From UBA1858 sp045105615 (GTDB lineage Bacteria > Pseudomonadota > Gammaproteobacteria > UBA4575), in contig JBGCDS010000005.1 of assembly GCA_045105615.1 (NCBI GenBank), positions 1-57,369 on the forward strand: a DNA stretch of 57,369 nucleotides, written 5' to 3'. The first letter of the stretch is position 1; every line of letters begins with the position of its first letter. The notes beneath the pieces were generated by a model. The model ran no database searches, was not told the origin of the DNA, and saw only the letters and a program-made list of their open reading frames with translations. Position numbers and translations under genes: made by a program. Below, in pieces: positions 26,766 to 35,959 of this stretch.

Positions 26766-27410
26766 ATGCTACTCCGTATTTTTACAATCTATTTATTATT
26801 GACCAATCAATTTGTCCATTCAAATGATCATAACAACAGAAAATATGATGAAAATACCATTATTGTTGTAGGTGATAGTTTAAGTGCGGCTTATGGCATT
26901 GAATTAGATAAAGGTTGGGTCAATTTACTACGCCATCGATTACTAAATTTTGATTCAAATTCAAAATGGAATGTTATCAATGCATCAATTAGTGGTGACA
27001 CTACGGCAGGAGGCTTAGAACGTCTAGAAAAATTAATCAATGACTATCACCCTGCAATATGCATTATAGCACTTGGTGCAAATGATGGCTTACGCGGGCA
27101 GTCGTTAAGTATGATGCATAACAACTTAGAAAAAATGACAACAGAATGTAGTTTAACCGGCACATCTCTACTTGTAGGCATGATGCTACCACCAAATTAT
27201 GGTGAAAAATATACACGCGCTTTTCACAAAGTCTATGCGAAAATCGCAGAACAAAACCATATAAGCTACGTTCCCTTTATGCTTGAAGGGATTGCATTGC
27301 AAGATGAATATTTTCAAGCAGACAGACTCCACCCAACAGAAGTAGCACAACCTATAATCCTCGAAAATATCTGGGTAAAACTAAGAGAAATACTGATTAA
27401 TATAAACTAA
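26766..27410 (+). CDS. tesA: Arylesterase / thioesterase I TesA (SGNH hydrolase)
   Basis: 214 residues with a signal peptide (M-L-L-R-I-F-T-I-Y-L-L-L-T), periplasmic. Block I G-D-S-L-S-A-A-Y-G holds the nucleophile Ser, block II glycine is in S-G-D-T-T, block III G-A-N-D-G-L holds the oxyanion Asn, and block V D-R-L-H-P-T holds the catalytic Asp and His. It hydrolyses acyl esters and thioesters. Divergent from ybbA with a 4-base gap, so its promoter lies inside ybbA. No clear Shine-Dalgarno precedes the ATG. Confidence 0.9.
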   Translation: MLLRIFTIYLLLTNQFVHSNDHNNRKYDENTIIVVGDSLSAAYGIELDKGWVNLLRHRLLNFDSNSKWNVINASISGDTTAGGLERLEKLINDYHPAICIIALGANDGLRGQSLSMMHNNLEKMTTECSLTGTSLLVGMMLPPNYGEKYTRAFHKVYAKIAEQNHISYVPFMLEGIALQDEYFQADRLHPTEVAQPIILENIWVKLREILININ

Positions 27411-27531
27411 CGCAAAAGTTACCGCAGAAAATAATATTCCTAAAGAGCAGGTACATTCTCTCCATAGATGTAAAGCCTCAGCATTTATTTATTGATAACA
27501 TCTTCTCTCTATTCAACTACACAGCATCTTT

Positions 27532-27945
27532 ATGTTAAAAGACAATCTTGTATCAAGATTTTTTGTTATCGCTATTATCCTGTTATTAACCGCTTGTAAT
27601 TCCGACCCAGAAGAAACTCTAAATTCAGGTATAACAGTTCAAACAGCCAATGAAATGATTACAAAAAATAAAAACGTGGTTATTCTTGATGTAAGGACAC
27701 CCAAAGAATTTGCCAGGGGACATATATCTGGCGCAGTCAATATTAGTATTCATGACCCTGCTTTTCCTCAGAAAGCATCCAAGCTTGATAACGACAAAAC
27801 ATATATTGTTCATTGTGCTGTCAACCCTCGCGGCGGCCGCGGAGACAAGTCTATTGATATTATGACTAAACTAGGTTTTTCCAACCTATTGAGCATGGAT
27901 GGCGGCATTAATGCTTGGAAACGTGCTGGATTACCCCTGAATTAA
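27532..27945 (+). CDS. Rhodanese-domain lipoprotein
   Basis: 137 residues. The N-terminus is a lipoprotein signal (L-L-L-T-A-C, lipobox cysteine at about 22), so it is anchored to a membrane facing the periplasm. The rhodanese domain follows: V-V-I-L-D-V-R-T-P-K-E-F-A-R-G-H-I-S-G-A-V-N-I and the active-site loop V-H-C-A-V-N-P-R-G-G-R-G-D-K-S, with the catalytic cysteine in an unusually long glycine/arginine-rich loop. Likely a sulfur-transfer or thiol-redox protein. Single gene after tesA (gap 120 bases). Confidence 0.82.
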   Translation: MLKDNLVSRFFVIAIILLLTACNSDPEETLNSGITVQTANEMITKNKNVVILDVRTPKEFARGHISGAVNISIHDPAFPQKASKLDNDKTYIVHCAVNPRGGRGDKSIDIMTKLGFSNLLSMDGGINAWKRAGLPLN

Positions 27946-28003
27946 TATAAGGCTTACATAGTACAAACAGTACACATCAAAGCTGTATTAACACTAAACG
28001 CTA

Positions 28004-28315
28004 CTACATAAATACAATTAAGAAATATATTACGATAACCGATATAACACCTGCTGCCATGCAACTAGCTACGAATAAGCTATCATCTTTGCGGGCCTGT
28101 ACAAACTGCTTAAGTAAAGCAATACTTTGTAGCCTATTGACTGCGACTACTTTTTGGTCTTCTTCAACTTTAATTAAATCCGCTTCATCTTGAGCGTTAC
28201 TACTTTCAACTTGAGGATTAGTATTTTCTGCTTTTTCAACAGGCTCAACGATTGGATCATCCAATGTTAGTCCTGCGTCTTGCTCATTGTATTGAATGTT
28301 TGGATTAACTTGCAT
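28004..28315 (-). CDS. Small tail-anchored protein of unknown function
   Basis: 103 residues. The first 60 are acidic and low in complexity (D-D-P-I-V-E-P-V-E-K-A-E-N), followed by a helical stretch V-N-R-L-Q-S-I-A-L-L-K-Q-F-V-Q-A-R-K-D-D and one C-terminal membrane helix (about 80-102). The layout suggests a tail-anchored inner-membrane protein with a disordered cytoplasmic arm. No family recognised. Confidence 0.55.
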   Translation of the reverse strand: MQVNPNIQYNEQDAGLTLDDPIVEPVEKAENTNPQVESSNAQDEADLIKVEEDQKVVAVNRLQSIALLKQFVQARKDDSLFVASCMAAGVISVIVIYFLIVFM

Positions 28316-28676
28316 CCTATTATTTCCCTAGAAGTTGTCTCATTGCCTGAATATTAAAGTACTTATACAGCCGATTCCTTGATTTGATCCGCTATTGAAT
28401 TTATAAAATCATAAACGGATTAAAATGACAGATAAATGGTATCCATCACTATCACTTACCAGTAATAAGAAAAGCTAGTAAATATCAAGTGGAGAGGACT
28501 AATGATTAACACGTGAGCAAAAAATGATGTCTACATAGACCCGCTCCATAAGATGGTTTGATTAATCTTAGTTTTTGTACAATTATAAATGTAAGGTAGT
28601 ATGTACCCGATAAAAAATACTGACGTTCTGCTAAAAAATAGACACAGTTATCTATCTGGAACTTACTGATATCACT
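28316..28676. other. Intergenic, about 360 bases
   Basis: No gene I can support. It holds the promoters of the divergent 28315 and 28677 genes. A ribosome-site-like GGAGAGG (28493-28499) is followed by an ATG that runs only four codons before a TGA, so it is not a convincing gene. Confidence 0.35.
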
Positions 28677-29174
28677 ATGATTTGGCCAAATACACTACTG
28701 ATCATTCTGCTTGCCCTACCCACCATATCGATAGCGCAAAGAACAGAAATCTTTGCTGTGCAAATTGGTACTTATGAGAAATTTGCCGACAAGACTAAAC
28801 AAGCCGTCAAGGGTTTTGATGACGTTCATGTGTTTACCTATAAGAATATATCTCGCGTTACTGTAGGTGAATTTACTTCTAAAGATAGTGCTAAGACATT
28901 ATTGAGAGATCTAAAAAAGGTTGGATTTAAAGACGCATTTATTCGACGAACTGGTTACGTTGATTTAAATGAGACTCACTCCACTATAGAAAAATTCAAC
29001 ATATTAATTTCTGAATTCGATGCAAAAGCTTTTTACTTAGATGGCGACATGTTTATTTTCCAAGGAAAAGGCTATATAAAAATACACCACCAGAATTTAG
29101 AAAAAATCTCTAGGGCTAAACCAGAAATCAATCTAAACCCAAATAACAATTTTCAATTACTAAACTCATATTAG
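28677..29174 (+). CDS. Exported SPOR-domain protein
   Basis: 165 residues with a signal peptide (I-W-P-N-T-L-L-I-I-L-L-A-L-P-T-I-S-I-A-Q). The SPOR fold follows at about 25-100: F-A-V-Q-I-G-T-Y-E-K-F-A-D, then V-F-T-Y-K-N-I-S-R-V-T-V-G-E-F and D-L-K-K-V-G-F-K-D-A-F-I-R. SPOR domains bind denuded glycan strands of peptidoglycan, usually at the septum. The last 65 residues carry no recognised domain. It converges on and overlaps the hydrolase-OsmC gene by 4 bases. Confidence 0.75.
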   Translation: MIWPNTLLIILLALPTISIAQRTEIFAVQIGTYEKFADKTKQAVKGFDDVHVFTYKNISRVTVGEFTSKDSAKTLLRDLKKVGFKDAFIRRTGYVDLNETHSTIEKFNILISEFDAKAFYLDGDMFIFQGKGYIKIHHQNLEKISRAKPEINLNPNNNFQLLNSY

Positions 29175-30388
29175 TTATCGATACTGATTGTTTTGATTTT
29201 CAGATCACCCTCAATAGTTTTATGTACTGGACATTTGTCGGCAATTTCCAATAAGCGCTTACGTTGAGATTCATCTAAATCACCAATTAATTTGATTTTA
29301 CGGACGATTGATTCTATCTTTCCTGACTTGTTATCACAGTCCTGGCAATCTTTAATATGCTCACGCACATGTTCAAGCGTTATCTTCACATCCTCTAATC
29401 GCCATTTCTTTCGATTTGCGTACATGCGAATTGTCATTGAGGTACAGGTACCTACCGCAGCCAATAGATGTTCATATGGATCTGGCCCACGATTACTACC
29501 ACCAAATGCAGTTGGCTCATCTGCAAACCACCGATGATCATCCGTCTTCACTTCACGAAGGAATTTATGATTTGATTCCACGATTTTCACTTGGCCTTTA
29601 GACAACTCCTCAACTTCACTCTCATGACAATCAATATAACGTTGCGCCCAAGCAACAATAGTATTTGCTACATAACTAGCATCGCTACTATTAGATAATA
29701 GGTGATTAGCTTTATCTAAAGTAATAAAACTTTTTGGATGCTTTGCTTTTGTGAAAATAATACCTGCTTGGTCTATTGATACTACTTCATCAATAGGCGA
29801 GTGAAATACCAATAGTGCTTTACGCAACTTAGAGACTATATTTTCAGTATCCTGTGCTTTAAGGTCATCAATAAATTGTTTTTGAATATCAAAATCTCGT
29901 CCGGCAATATTGACTAACGCAATACCATCTATTTCGATATTTTCTACATCTGCCTTAAACAAATGTAATAAATGATCTGCGCTTGCAGGAGAGCCAATGG
30001 TAACGACTGCCTTACATTCTGAGATCTCATTTGACGCATGAAGCGCAGCTGTTCCACCTAGGCTATGACCTATCAGCAATTGTGGTGCTTGGTGATTATG
30101 GCGTAGAAAATCTGCTGCTGACAATAAATCAGTTACATTACTAGTGAAATTAGTCTGTGAGAAGTCACCCTGCGAATCACCTAGACCTGTGAAATCAAAG
30201 CGCAAAACAGCAACACCATTTAAAGCTAGCGTATTTGCAATATAAGTTGCTGCAAGAATATCTTTACCACAGGTAAAGCAATGTGCGAACAACGCGTAAT
30301 AATTTATTTTAGCGTCAGGCAATTCAAGGATTGCTGCTAATTCAACCCCATCTGTATTAAGAAATGTAATACGCTCTTTAGTTGGCAA
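29171..30388 (-). CDS. Bifunctional alpha/beta hydrolase / OsmC protein
   Basis: 405 residues, cytoplasmic fusion. Residues 1-250: alpha/beta hydrolase with nucleophile elbow G-H-S-L-G-G and a C-terminal H in K-A-N-H-L-L. Residues about 265-405: OsmC/Ohr-like domain with peroxidatic cysteines in A-V-G-T-C-T-S-M-T and A-D-K-C-P-V-H-K, plus an inserted C-x-x-C (D-C-Q-D-C). The fusion is a known arrangement in proteobacteria; the OsmC part reduces organic hydroperoxides, and the hydrolase part may act on their ester precursors (inference). Confidence 0.88.
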   Translation of the reverse strand: MPTKERITFLNTDGVELAAILELPDAKINYYALFAHCFTCGKDILAATYIANTLALNGVAVLRFDFTGLGDSQGDFSQTNFTSNVTDLLSAADFLRHNHQAPQLLIGHSLGGTAALHASNEISECKAVVTIGSPASADHLLHLFKADVENIEIDGIALVNIAGRDFDIQKQFIDDLKAQDTENIVSKLRKALLVFHSPIDEVVSIDQAGIIFTKAKHPKSFITLDKANHLLSNSSDASYVANTIVAWAQRYIDCHESEVEELSKGQVKIVESNHKFLREVKTDDHRWFADEPTAFGGSNRGPDPYEHLLAAVGTCTSMTIRMYANRKKWRLEDVKITLEHVREHIKDCQDCDNKSGKIESIVRKIKLIGDLDESQRKRLLEIADKCPVHKTIEGDLKIKTISIDN

Positions 30389-30426
30389 AATAAAATCCTA
30401 ACAACTATCAAATATCATAGTGTTAT

Positions 30427-30672
30427 TTATTTAACTGTGGTTGAATTTAAAGACATGTAAAGTGATTGAACATGCTCAGCAGCTGTTATCCCAGAACTTG
30501 TTAAGTAACCGCCATCTATTTGAGAAGTGAAGCCTTTATCAAACAATCTACGTGCCGCCTCTTGTGCAGTCGAATCAGCTGTTTTATGAATTTTAATCCC
30601 TGCTCTGCTTGTAGAAAGATCGAAAGCAAGAAGCAGATTTAATTCAGCAATATTATCTGATGAAAAAGTCAT
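30427..30672 (-). CDS. TIGR02647 family small protein
   Basis: 81 residues matching the conserved TIGR02647 layout: I-A-E-L-N-L-L-L-A-F-D-L-S-T near the N-terminus, G-I-K-I-H-K, A-A-R-R-L-F-D-K-G-F-T-S-Q-I-D-G-G-Y-L-T, and a C-terminal G-I-T-A-A-E-H-V-Q. The order of two helices then a short wing-like strand pair suggests a winged-helix-like fold, but no function is known. It lies 38 bases upstream (on the same strand) of the hydrolase-OsmC gene and is probably in its operon. Confidence 0.8.
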   Translation of the reverse strand: MTFSSDNIAELNLLLAFDLSTSRAGIKIHKTADSTAQEAARRLFDKGFTSQIDGGYLTSSGITAAEHVQSLYMSLNSTTVK

Positions 30673-31019
30673 TTAGCTTAGCTCCGTAATTATCATTGTT
30701 ATCGAAATCAAAGTCATCTGTAATACTACTCCATGACAAATATTTTAAAAGTAATATCTCATATTAGGCTAATGATAAATTACAATTAGGCCGACGAATC
30801 ATTTACACACCAACACTCTAAAAATTCTTCTGCTTTAGACATCCTCAGGGTAATTAGCTTTATACAGGGTAAAAATAACTGTCTAGTATTCCCGTTAAGC
30901 TGTATAGTGCGAATATTAAATCGTATATATAATGTGCGCTTCAGGGAAAACCTTACCTCCAGTCAGCTTGCGAGATCTAGAGTGAAAACACATCCCCACC
31001 ATAACCTACAACAGACACT
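30673..31019. other. Intergenic, divergent promoter region
   Basis: No gene seen. It separates the divergent 30672 and 31020 genes. A TATATAAT-like -10 lies near 30930-30937 on the plus strand, followed by a leader of about 80 bases; no clear -35 or operator. Confidence 0.35.
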
Positions 31020-31280
31020 ATGACTGATACTGATACTACGCCTAGCTCTTCACAATTCTATTCAATTGAATCTATAGAGCCAGTTGATCCTCCTGCAGGT
31101 GCAGAAGGCGATGACTGGTTTCAGTATGTTATTGTACAGGGCACAAATCGAATTAGTGGCTACCGACAAGGCAATTTAGAATCCGTACGTCAATCAACAG
31201 AAGAAAATATTGAATTATTAAATGAGCGCCAATTTGGTAAACGTGCTCGTGTTCAACAGTCACTCTCAAGCAAGAAATAA
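31020..31280 (+). CDS. Small conserved protein of unknown function
   Basis: 86 residues, hydrophilic, cytoplasmic. A disordered Thr/Ser-rich start is followed by a compact core (W-F-Q-Y-V-I-V-Q-G-T-N-R-I-S-G-Y-R-Q-G) and a helix (V-R-Q-S-T-E-E-N-I-E-L-L-N-E-R). Similar short proteins are found in marine gammaproteobacteria, but I do not know a function. It is 42 bases before the methyltransferase gene and is probably co-transcribed. Confidence 0.6.
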   Translation: MTDTDTTPSSSQFYSIESIEPVDPPAGAEGDDWFQYVIVQGTNRISGYRQGNLESVRQSTEENIELLNERQFGKRARVQQSLSSKK

Positions 31281-31322
31281 CTTTCATACAACTTTCGAAT
31301 TTAATAATTACGAAAGATTTCA

Positions 31323-31988
31323 ATGTCTCCAGTTAGAACCCGTTATCAAACAATTGAATTTGATAAAACTGATATACATTTAAGAACCTTACGCGATACC
31401 CAACAGTATTTCGACAAAGACAACACTGCAGCTAATCTAGGAATTTCTTCTGCGACATGGCCAATATTTGGAGTCGTGTGGCCATCTAGCATTGTACTAG
31501 CAAATTATATGATGGATTATGATTATGCTGGCAAACGAATTCTTGAGATTGGCTGCGGAATTGGCCTAGCTAGTTTGTTATTAAATGATAAGCATGCTGA
31601 CATCAGCGCAACAGACATACACCCTGAAGCCGAAGACTACCTGATTGAGAACACCAATCTTAACAAAGGCAAGACAATTCCATTTGAAAGAGCATCCTGG
31701 GATAATTTTGCCACTGAATTAGGGACTTTCGATTTAATTATTGGTAGCGATATATTATATGAAAGAGAAAATATAGATAACTTAGCTAACTTTATTGATA
31801 AACATACTAAAACATCTGGTTGCATTGTCATTGTCGACCCAGGTCGAGGTAATCATGCTGCATTTAGTAAAATAATGGTGAAACTAGGATATTCACATAA
31901 TCAAGATGGGACAGGCGATACTAGTTATTTAGAGAAACCTTATAGCGGTCAAATACTTCAATATCAACGCAATAAAATCCCGGCTTAA
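31323..31988 (+). CDS. SAM-dependent methyltransferase, protein-lysine type (METTL/Methyltransf_16)
   Basis: 221 residues. N-terminal F-G-V-V-W-P-S-S-I-V-L-A precedes motif I I-L-E-I-G-C-G-I-G-L-A-S, then A-T-D-I-H-P-E-A and the catalytic-site-like motif I-I-G-S-D-I-L-Y-E. This 'W-P-S' plus 'D-I-L-Y-E' (D/E-x-x-Y/F) pattern is the signature of Methyltransf_16 enzymes, which methylate protein lysines. Target unknown. Converges on recQ. Confidence 0.78.
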   Translation: MSPVRTRYQTIEFDKTDIHLRTLRDTQQYFDKDNTAANLGISSATWPIFGVVWPSSIVLANYMMDYDYAGKRILEIGCGIGLASLLLNDKHADISATDIHPEAEDYLIENTNLNKGKTIPFERASWDNFATELGTFDLIIGSDILYERENIDNLANFIDKHTKTSGCIVIVDPGRGNHAAFSKIMVKLGYSHNQDGTGDTSYLEKPYSGQILQYQRNKIPA

Positions 31989-32004
31989 TCAACTATTCAA
32001 ACCA

Positions 32005-34119
32005 TCAGATTGAGGCTTGAATACAACGCAACTGACCATAGTCATACGCTCCTTCTAATGCTTCAAAAATTGGCTTTAAACGTCCGTCATCATCTGAGTG
32101 AGTTTCCATTAGAAATATAATCTCCTTATATTCTTTATCATCAATATCCAATACCTGTTTCACATCTAGCAAACCCATTTCAATCGCTTCAGATAAATGC
32201 GTGTAGATTGTAGATATCTTCAATTCACGCAGCTTGCTAATACGCCCAATATCATTTTTCTGTTGATAGAGCGTTAGTGTTTCATTCACTGTGTCAGATA
32301 AGTTGTTATCCAATAATTCAGACAAAGGATATTTAGCTATTTCTTGTAGGAAAGGCTCACCATAACGCGCTAATTTCTGCTCACCAATACCGGTAATTTC
32401 ACTCATTTGCGCTTTAGTAACAGGCCTGTTTCTAAGCATTTCTTGCAGAGTTGTATCGTGAAAAATCACATATGGAGGTGTGCCTGCTTTTTCAGCCAAG
32501 CTTAAACGCAATGCTCGTAATGCATCCCATAACGATTGATCTTGAGGACGTATATCTTGTTTATTTTTCTTTGACGTCTTGGTTTGGGTTTCTTTCTGAA
32601 TTTTACGCAATTGTAATCTTTGTTGACCTTTCAATATCGGACGACATTTCTCTGTAAGCTTCAAAGCACCATGTCTTTCCATATCGATTTCAAGATACCC
32701 CATCGCAATAAGCTGGCGCATAATCACACGCCATTCCGCAATAGTGTAAGCTTTACCAATACCAAAAGTACTAATACGTTCATGGCCGTTACGCGCAATT
32801 CTCTCGTCTTTCTTACCGAGCAAAACTTCTACAAGATAATTAACACCAAAGCGTTGTTCAGTTCTATACACACAGGATAATGCCATTTGAGATGCTTGAG
32901 TCGCATCCCAGCTTTGCGGTGGATTCAAGCAATTATCACAGTTGCCACAGGGAGTATTCGATACCTCATCAAAGTACTCTAATAACGCATTCCGTCGACA
33001 GGTAATTAATTCGCATAGCCCAAGCATTGCTTCCAACTTATTATGTTCAACTTGTTTATGCACTTCATTTGCATTTGAATTCTGACTAAACTGTCTAAGC
33101 GTAATAACATCTTGTAAGCCATAAGCCATCCAAGCATTGGCAGCCAACCCATCTCTGCCGGCTCGGCCAGTTTCTTGATAATAGGCTTCTACACTTTTAG
33201 GTAAACTTAAATGCGCAACAAAGCGCACATCAGGCTTATCAATACCCATGCCAAAAGCAATGGTAGCAACGATAATAATGCCTTCTTCGCGAAGAAAACG
33301 TCGTTGATTTTGCTGGCGTAAATCAGCTGCAAGTCCTGCATGGTATGGCAAAGCCACTCTCCCCTGTAGACTTAACCATTCGGCAATCGCTTCTACCTTT
33401 TTACGCGATAAGCAATACACTATCCCAGCGTCATTGGCATGGTTCGCTTGTAAAAAATCCCATAATCGTTGCTTAGGATTACTACCATCACTAATTGCAT
33501 AACGAATATTAGGCCGATCAAAGCTATCGATAGAGACACTAGCGTTCTGCAGTTGTAGCTGAGAGATAATCTCTTCGCGTGTACGCTTATCTGCAGTTGC
33601 TGTTAGTGCGATCCTTGGGACACTAGGATAACGTGCATGCAAATGCTTTAACTGTTGATATTCAGGCCTAAAATCATGTCCCCACTGAGACACACAATGT
33701 GCTTCATCAATGGCAAATAAGGCCAATGTGCATAGGTCTAATAAGCGCAGCATCCTTTCGGTAAGCAATCTCTCGGGCGCAACATAGATGATATCTAATT
33801 GATTGTCTCGTAATTGTTGTTCAACCTGCCTAGCTTCATTTGCATCTAAACTAGAATTCAAGAATGCAGCATTAACACCTAGTAACTTTAACGCATCCAC
33901 TTGATCTTGCATTAATGCAATCAATGGTGACACGATCACTCCAACCCCATCACGGACGATCGCTGGAATTTGATAGCACAGTGATTTACCACCGCCAGTT
34001 GGCATTAATACCAGAGCATCTTTACCCTCTAGTATTTCATTAACTATATTTTCTTGTGAAGGTCGGAACTGTTCAAAACCAAATGTCGATTTAAGAACAT
34101 CATTTGCACGCTGTAACAA
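32005..34119 (-). CDS. recQ: ATP-dependent DNA helicase RecQ
   Basis: 704 residues, 3'-5' DNA helicase for recombination and fork repair. Motif I M-P-T-G-G-G-K-S, DEAH box D-E-A-H-C-V-S-Q-W-G-H-D-F-R-P (with the aromatic-rich loop), motif VI Q-E-T-G-R-A-G-R-D-G, zinc-binding C-x16-C-x2-C-x2-C (C-G-N-C-D-N-C), winged helix and HRDC domain (about 520-600), then a C-terminal HTH-like extension of about 100 residues, which makes it longer than E. coli RecQ (609). It starts at a TTG (34119); upstream codons lack an ATG. Confidence 0.93.
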   Translation of the reverse strand: MLQRANDVLKSTFGFEQFRPSQENIVNEILEGKDALVLMPTGGGKSLCYQIPAIVRDGVGVIVSPLIALMQDQVDALKLLGVNAAFLNSSLDANEARQVEQQLRDNQLDIIYVAPERLLTERMLRLLDLCTLALFAIDEAHCVSQWGHDFRPEYQQLKHLHARYPSVPRIALTATADKRTREEIISQLQLQNASVSIDSFDRPNIRYAISDGSNPKQRLWDFLQANHANDAGIVYCLSRKKVEAIAEWLSLQGRVALPYHAGLAADLRQQNQRRFLREEGIIIVATIAFGMGIDKPDVRFVAHLSLPKSVEAYYQETGRAGRDGLAANAWMAYGLQDVITLRQFSQNSNANEVHKQVEHNKLEAMLGLCELITCRRNALLEYFDEVSNTPCGNCDNCLNPPQSWDATQASQMALSCVYRTEQRFGVNYLVEVLLGKKDERIARNGHERISTFGIGKAYTIAEWRVIMRQLIAMGYLEIDMERHGALKLTEKCRPILKGQQRLQLRKIQKETQTKTSKKNKQDIRPQDQSLWDALRALRLSLAEKAGTPPYVIFHDTTLQEMLRNRPVTKAQMSEITGIGEQKLARYGEPFLQEIAKYPLSELLDNNLSDTVNETLTLYQQKNDIGRISKLRELKISTIYTHLSEAIEMGLLDVKQVLDIDDKEYKEIIFLMETHSDDDGRLKPIFEALEGAYDYGQLRCIQASI

Positions 34120-34200
34120 TTTGGCAGGTCTTTGATTACTTAGAAGATCAGGTATTATGACCTATATCAATAATAATGAAATCAATTAGGTGCGAACAAT

Positions 34201-34590
34201 ATGGATCAATGTATTTTCTGTGGAAGACAAACGTTATTACATGAAACCGATTTATCCTATGTCACCTACGACACATACCCTGCCTCACCTGGACATGCTT
34301 TAATTATAACCAAGCGACATGTGCCTAATTATTTTGATTGCACGAATGAAGAAGTCATCGATCTTTGGAAATGCGTTGAAGTCGCTAAAAAATTAGTTGA
34401 AAAAGACCATTCTCCAGACTCTTATAATGTGGGCATCAATGTTGGTTCAGTTGCTGGACAGTCAGTTCCACATATCCATATACATTTAATACCAAGATAC
34501 AAAGGCGACGTAGAAGACCCTAGAGGCGGTGTGCGTAGCGTTATTCCTCACAAGCGTAAATATATTAGGCGGGAAGATTCAAACGATTAA
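34201..34590 (+). CDS. HIT-family nucleotide hydrolase/transferase
   Basis: 129 residues. C-x-x-C at the N-terminus (C-I-F-C-G-R), then the substrate-binding region G-H-A-L-I-I-T-K-R-H and the histidine triad V-P-H-I-H-I-H-L-I-P-R. It would hydrolyse the phosphoramidate or pyrophosphate of a nucleotide conjugate (Hint/Fhit-like). Divergent from recQ with an 81-base gap. Confidence 0.9.
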   Translation: MDQCIFCGRQTLLHETDLSYVTYDTYPASPGHALIITKRHVPNYFDCTNEEVIDLWKCVEVAKKLVEKDHSPDSYNVGINVGSVAGQSVPHIHIHLIPRYKGDVEDPRGGVRSVIPHKRKYIRREDSND

Positions 34591-34776
34591 CAGCTAGAAA
34601 TTTGCATGAAATATATCCAGCTTCTACTATTAACACTGGAAGTACTAAATCAGTCAAAATTTAAGTCATTGGAACTATAGCCGTTTGGGCCTCTATGCTA
34701 TATTTAAGGACAAGCAAGCATTAAGCAAATCTCCCTGGCTCACATAATAAATATTATTGTCGAAGGAATAATAACA

Positions 34777-35343
34777 ATGAAAACAATTAGATACACAACA
34801 TTATTAATAACTATTATAGCTATTTTATCAGGTTCATTAGCCATATCTGCAGAAAAGTCCTTATATGAACGCATCGGTGGTGAGAAAAAAGCCAGAGAGA
34901 TTGTCAGCGATATTTGGGATAACCATAGTAAAAATCCTATTGTTAAAGATCGTTTCGCTAAAAGTAGCCCTGAATACGTGAAACAAAGAGTGTTTGAAAT
35001 ATTCGCAGCGGCCACAGGTGCCACGGATGTTAGCTATGGCGGACTAGACATGAAAGCGGCTCACACCGGCATGAACATCAGCGAGATGGAGTTCAATGCA
35101 GTAGTTGACGATGTTCTTGCTGCCTGCGCTTCAAACGGTGTTCAGCAACAGGAACTCAATGAAGTATTGGCAATCTTATGGTCAGTAAGAAAAGATATTG
35201 TTAACGCACACATCATCACTGACACTTTGGTTAGCTCAGAGGCGCCCAGCGAATCTCATGCACATAAAGAAGAAGCTGCTAGCGGCACGAGCGATAAAGT
35301 GGAAAGAGACGCACATTATTGCCTGAAGAGTCACGAGTGCTAA
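34777..35343 (+). CDS. Exported group I truncated haemoglobin-like protein
   Basis: 188 residues. A signal peptide (residues 1-25, ending I-S-A-E) precedes a truncated globin: S-L-Y-E-R-I-G-G-E (the family start), F-A-A-A-T-G-A with a G-G-L-D-M motif, and the proximal histidine in K-A-A-H-T-G-M-N-I. The last 45 residues are a tail with H-A-H-K-E-E and ending H-Y-C-L-K-S-H-E-C, which could bind metal or haem. Most truncated globins are cytoplasmic, so export is unusual. Likely role: O2/NO chemistry in the periplasm (inference). Confidence 0.8.
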   Translation: MKTIRYTTLLITIIAILSGSLAISAEKSLYERIGGEKKAREIVSDIWDNHSKNPIVKDRFAKSSPEYVKQRVFEIFAAATGATDVSYGGLDMKAAHTGMNISEMEFNAVVDDVLAACASNGVQQQELNEVLAILWSVRKDIVNAHIITDTLVSSEAPSESHAHKEEAASGTSDKVERDAHYCLKSHEC

Positions 35344-35455
35344 ATTTTTAATTTATAGAGTTGGATACTGTAAATCTTAGATATTCAGCTCTATTATTAT
35401 ATGCACCCCATTTAAAATGCACAGACCTAACCCCTGTATAATTCCTGATACTTAA

Positions 35456-35644
35456 TCAATACCAGATATATATGCTCAAGTAAGTAACATCGTTAAAGCC
35501 AAGAATTATGCGCACAAACTAAAGAGGATATATCCCAACATTGAAAATACATTTGCATCAGAATTCAACAAATGGCATGTAGATATTAACTTTATCAATA
35601 AGTATATTTCTGCTCTAAAACTTGTTGATCCCAGTATAAAATAA
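35456..35644 (+). pseudogene. Coding-like frame without a start codon
   Basis: Between an in-frame TAA (35453-35455) and the TAA at 35642-35644 the frame reads 62 codons of protein-like composition (for example K-L-K-R-I-Y-P-N-I-E-N-T-F-A and F-N-K-W-H-V-D-I-N-F-I), with no Met or other usual start. It ends next to a strong hairpin terminator, as real genes do. It looks like the surviving 3' end of a decayed gene. Family not recognised; a chance open frame cannot be excluded. Confidence 0.3.
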
Positions 35645-35683
35645 AAACGTGATACGAATTATTAATTCGCATCACGTTATTTA
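35641..35683. terminator. Bidirectional intrinsic terminator
   Basis: Stem AACGTGATACGAATT (46-60 of the 35600 block) pairs with AATTCGCATCACGTT across a 3-base loop with one mismatch. An A-run precedes the left arm and TTATTT follows the right arm, so it could act on either strand. Confidence 0.65.
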
Positions 35684-35959
35684 AAATTTAAAAAGTCATC
35701 CTTGACGATTTAATTTCTAAATATGAGGGTAATTGATATATTTACAAAAAACGCTACTAATATTTTCTCACTAAGCACTTCTCCTTTTAACTAAGTATAC
35801 CTTTATAAGCTAGTATCGAACTTTAAAAATATGCAAGCATCAATCCAAATCCCGCAGAAACGCTTGCAGTAAATACTGTAAACTCACTCCATATACGACA
35901 AATAAATGATTCTTTACATATAAGCTTCATTTAACACTCCTTTATTTTAAAATTCTAAT

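Larger units (their letters stand above)
35344..35959. other. Intergenic, about 615 bases with a stop-bounded frame and a hairpin
   Basis: No complete gene. It contains an open frame without a start codon at 35456-35644 (62 codons, see next entries), the palindromic terminator at 35641-35683 and a further 275 AT-rich bases with nothing I recognise before the next gene. Confidence 0.4.
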
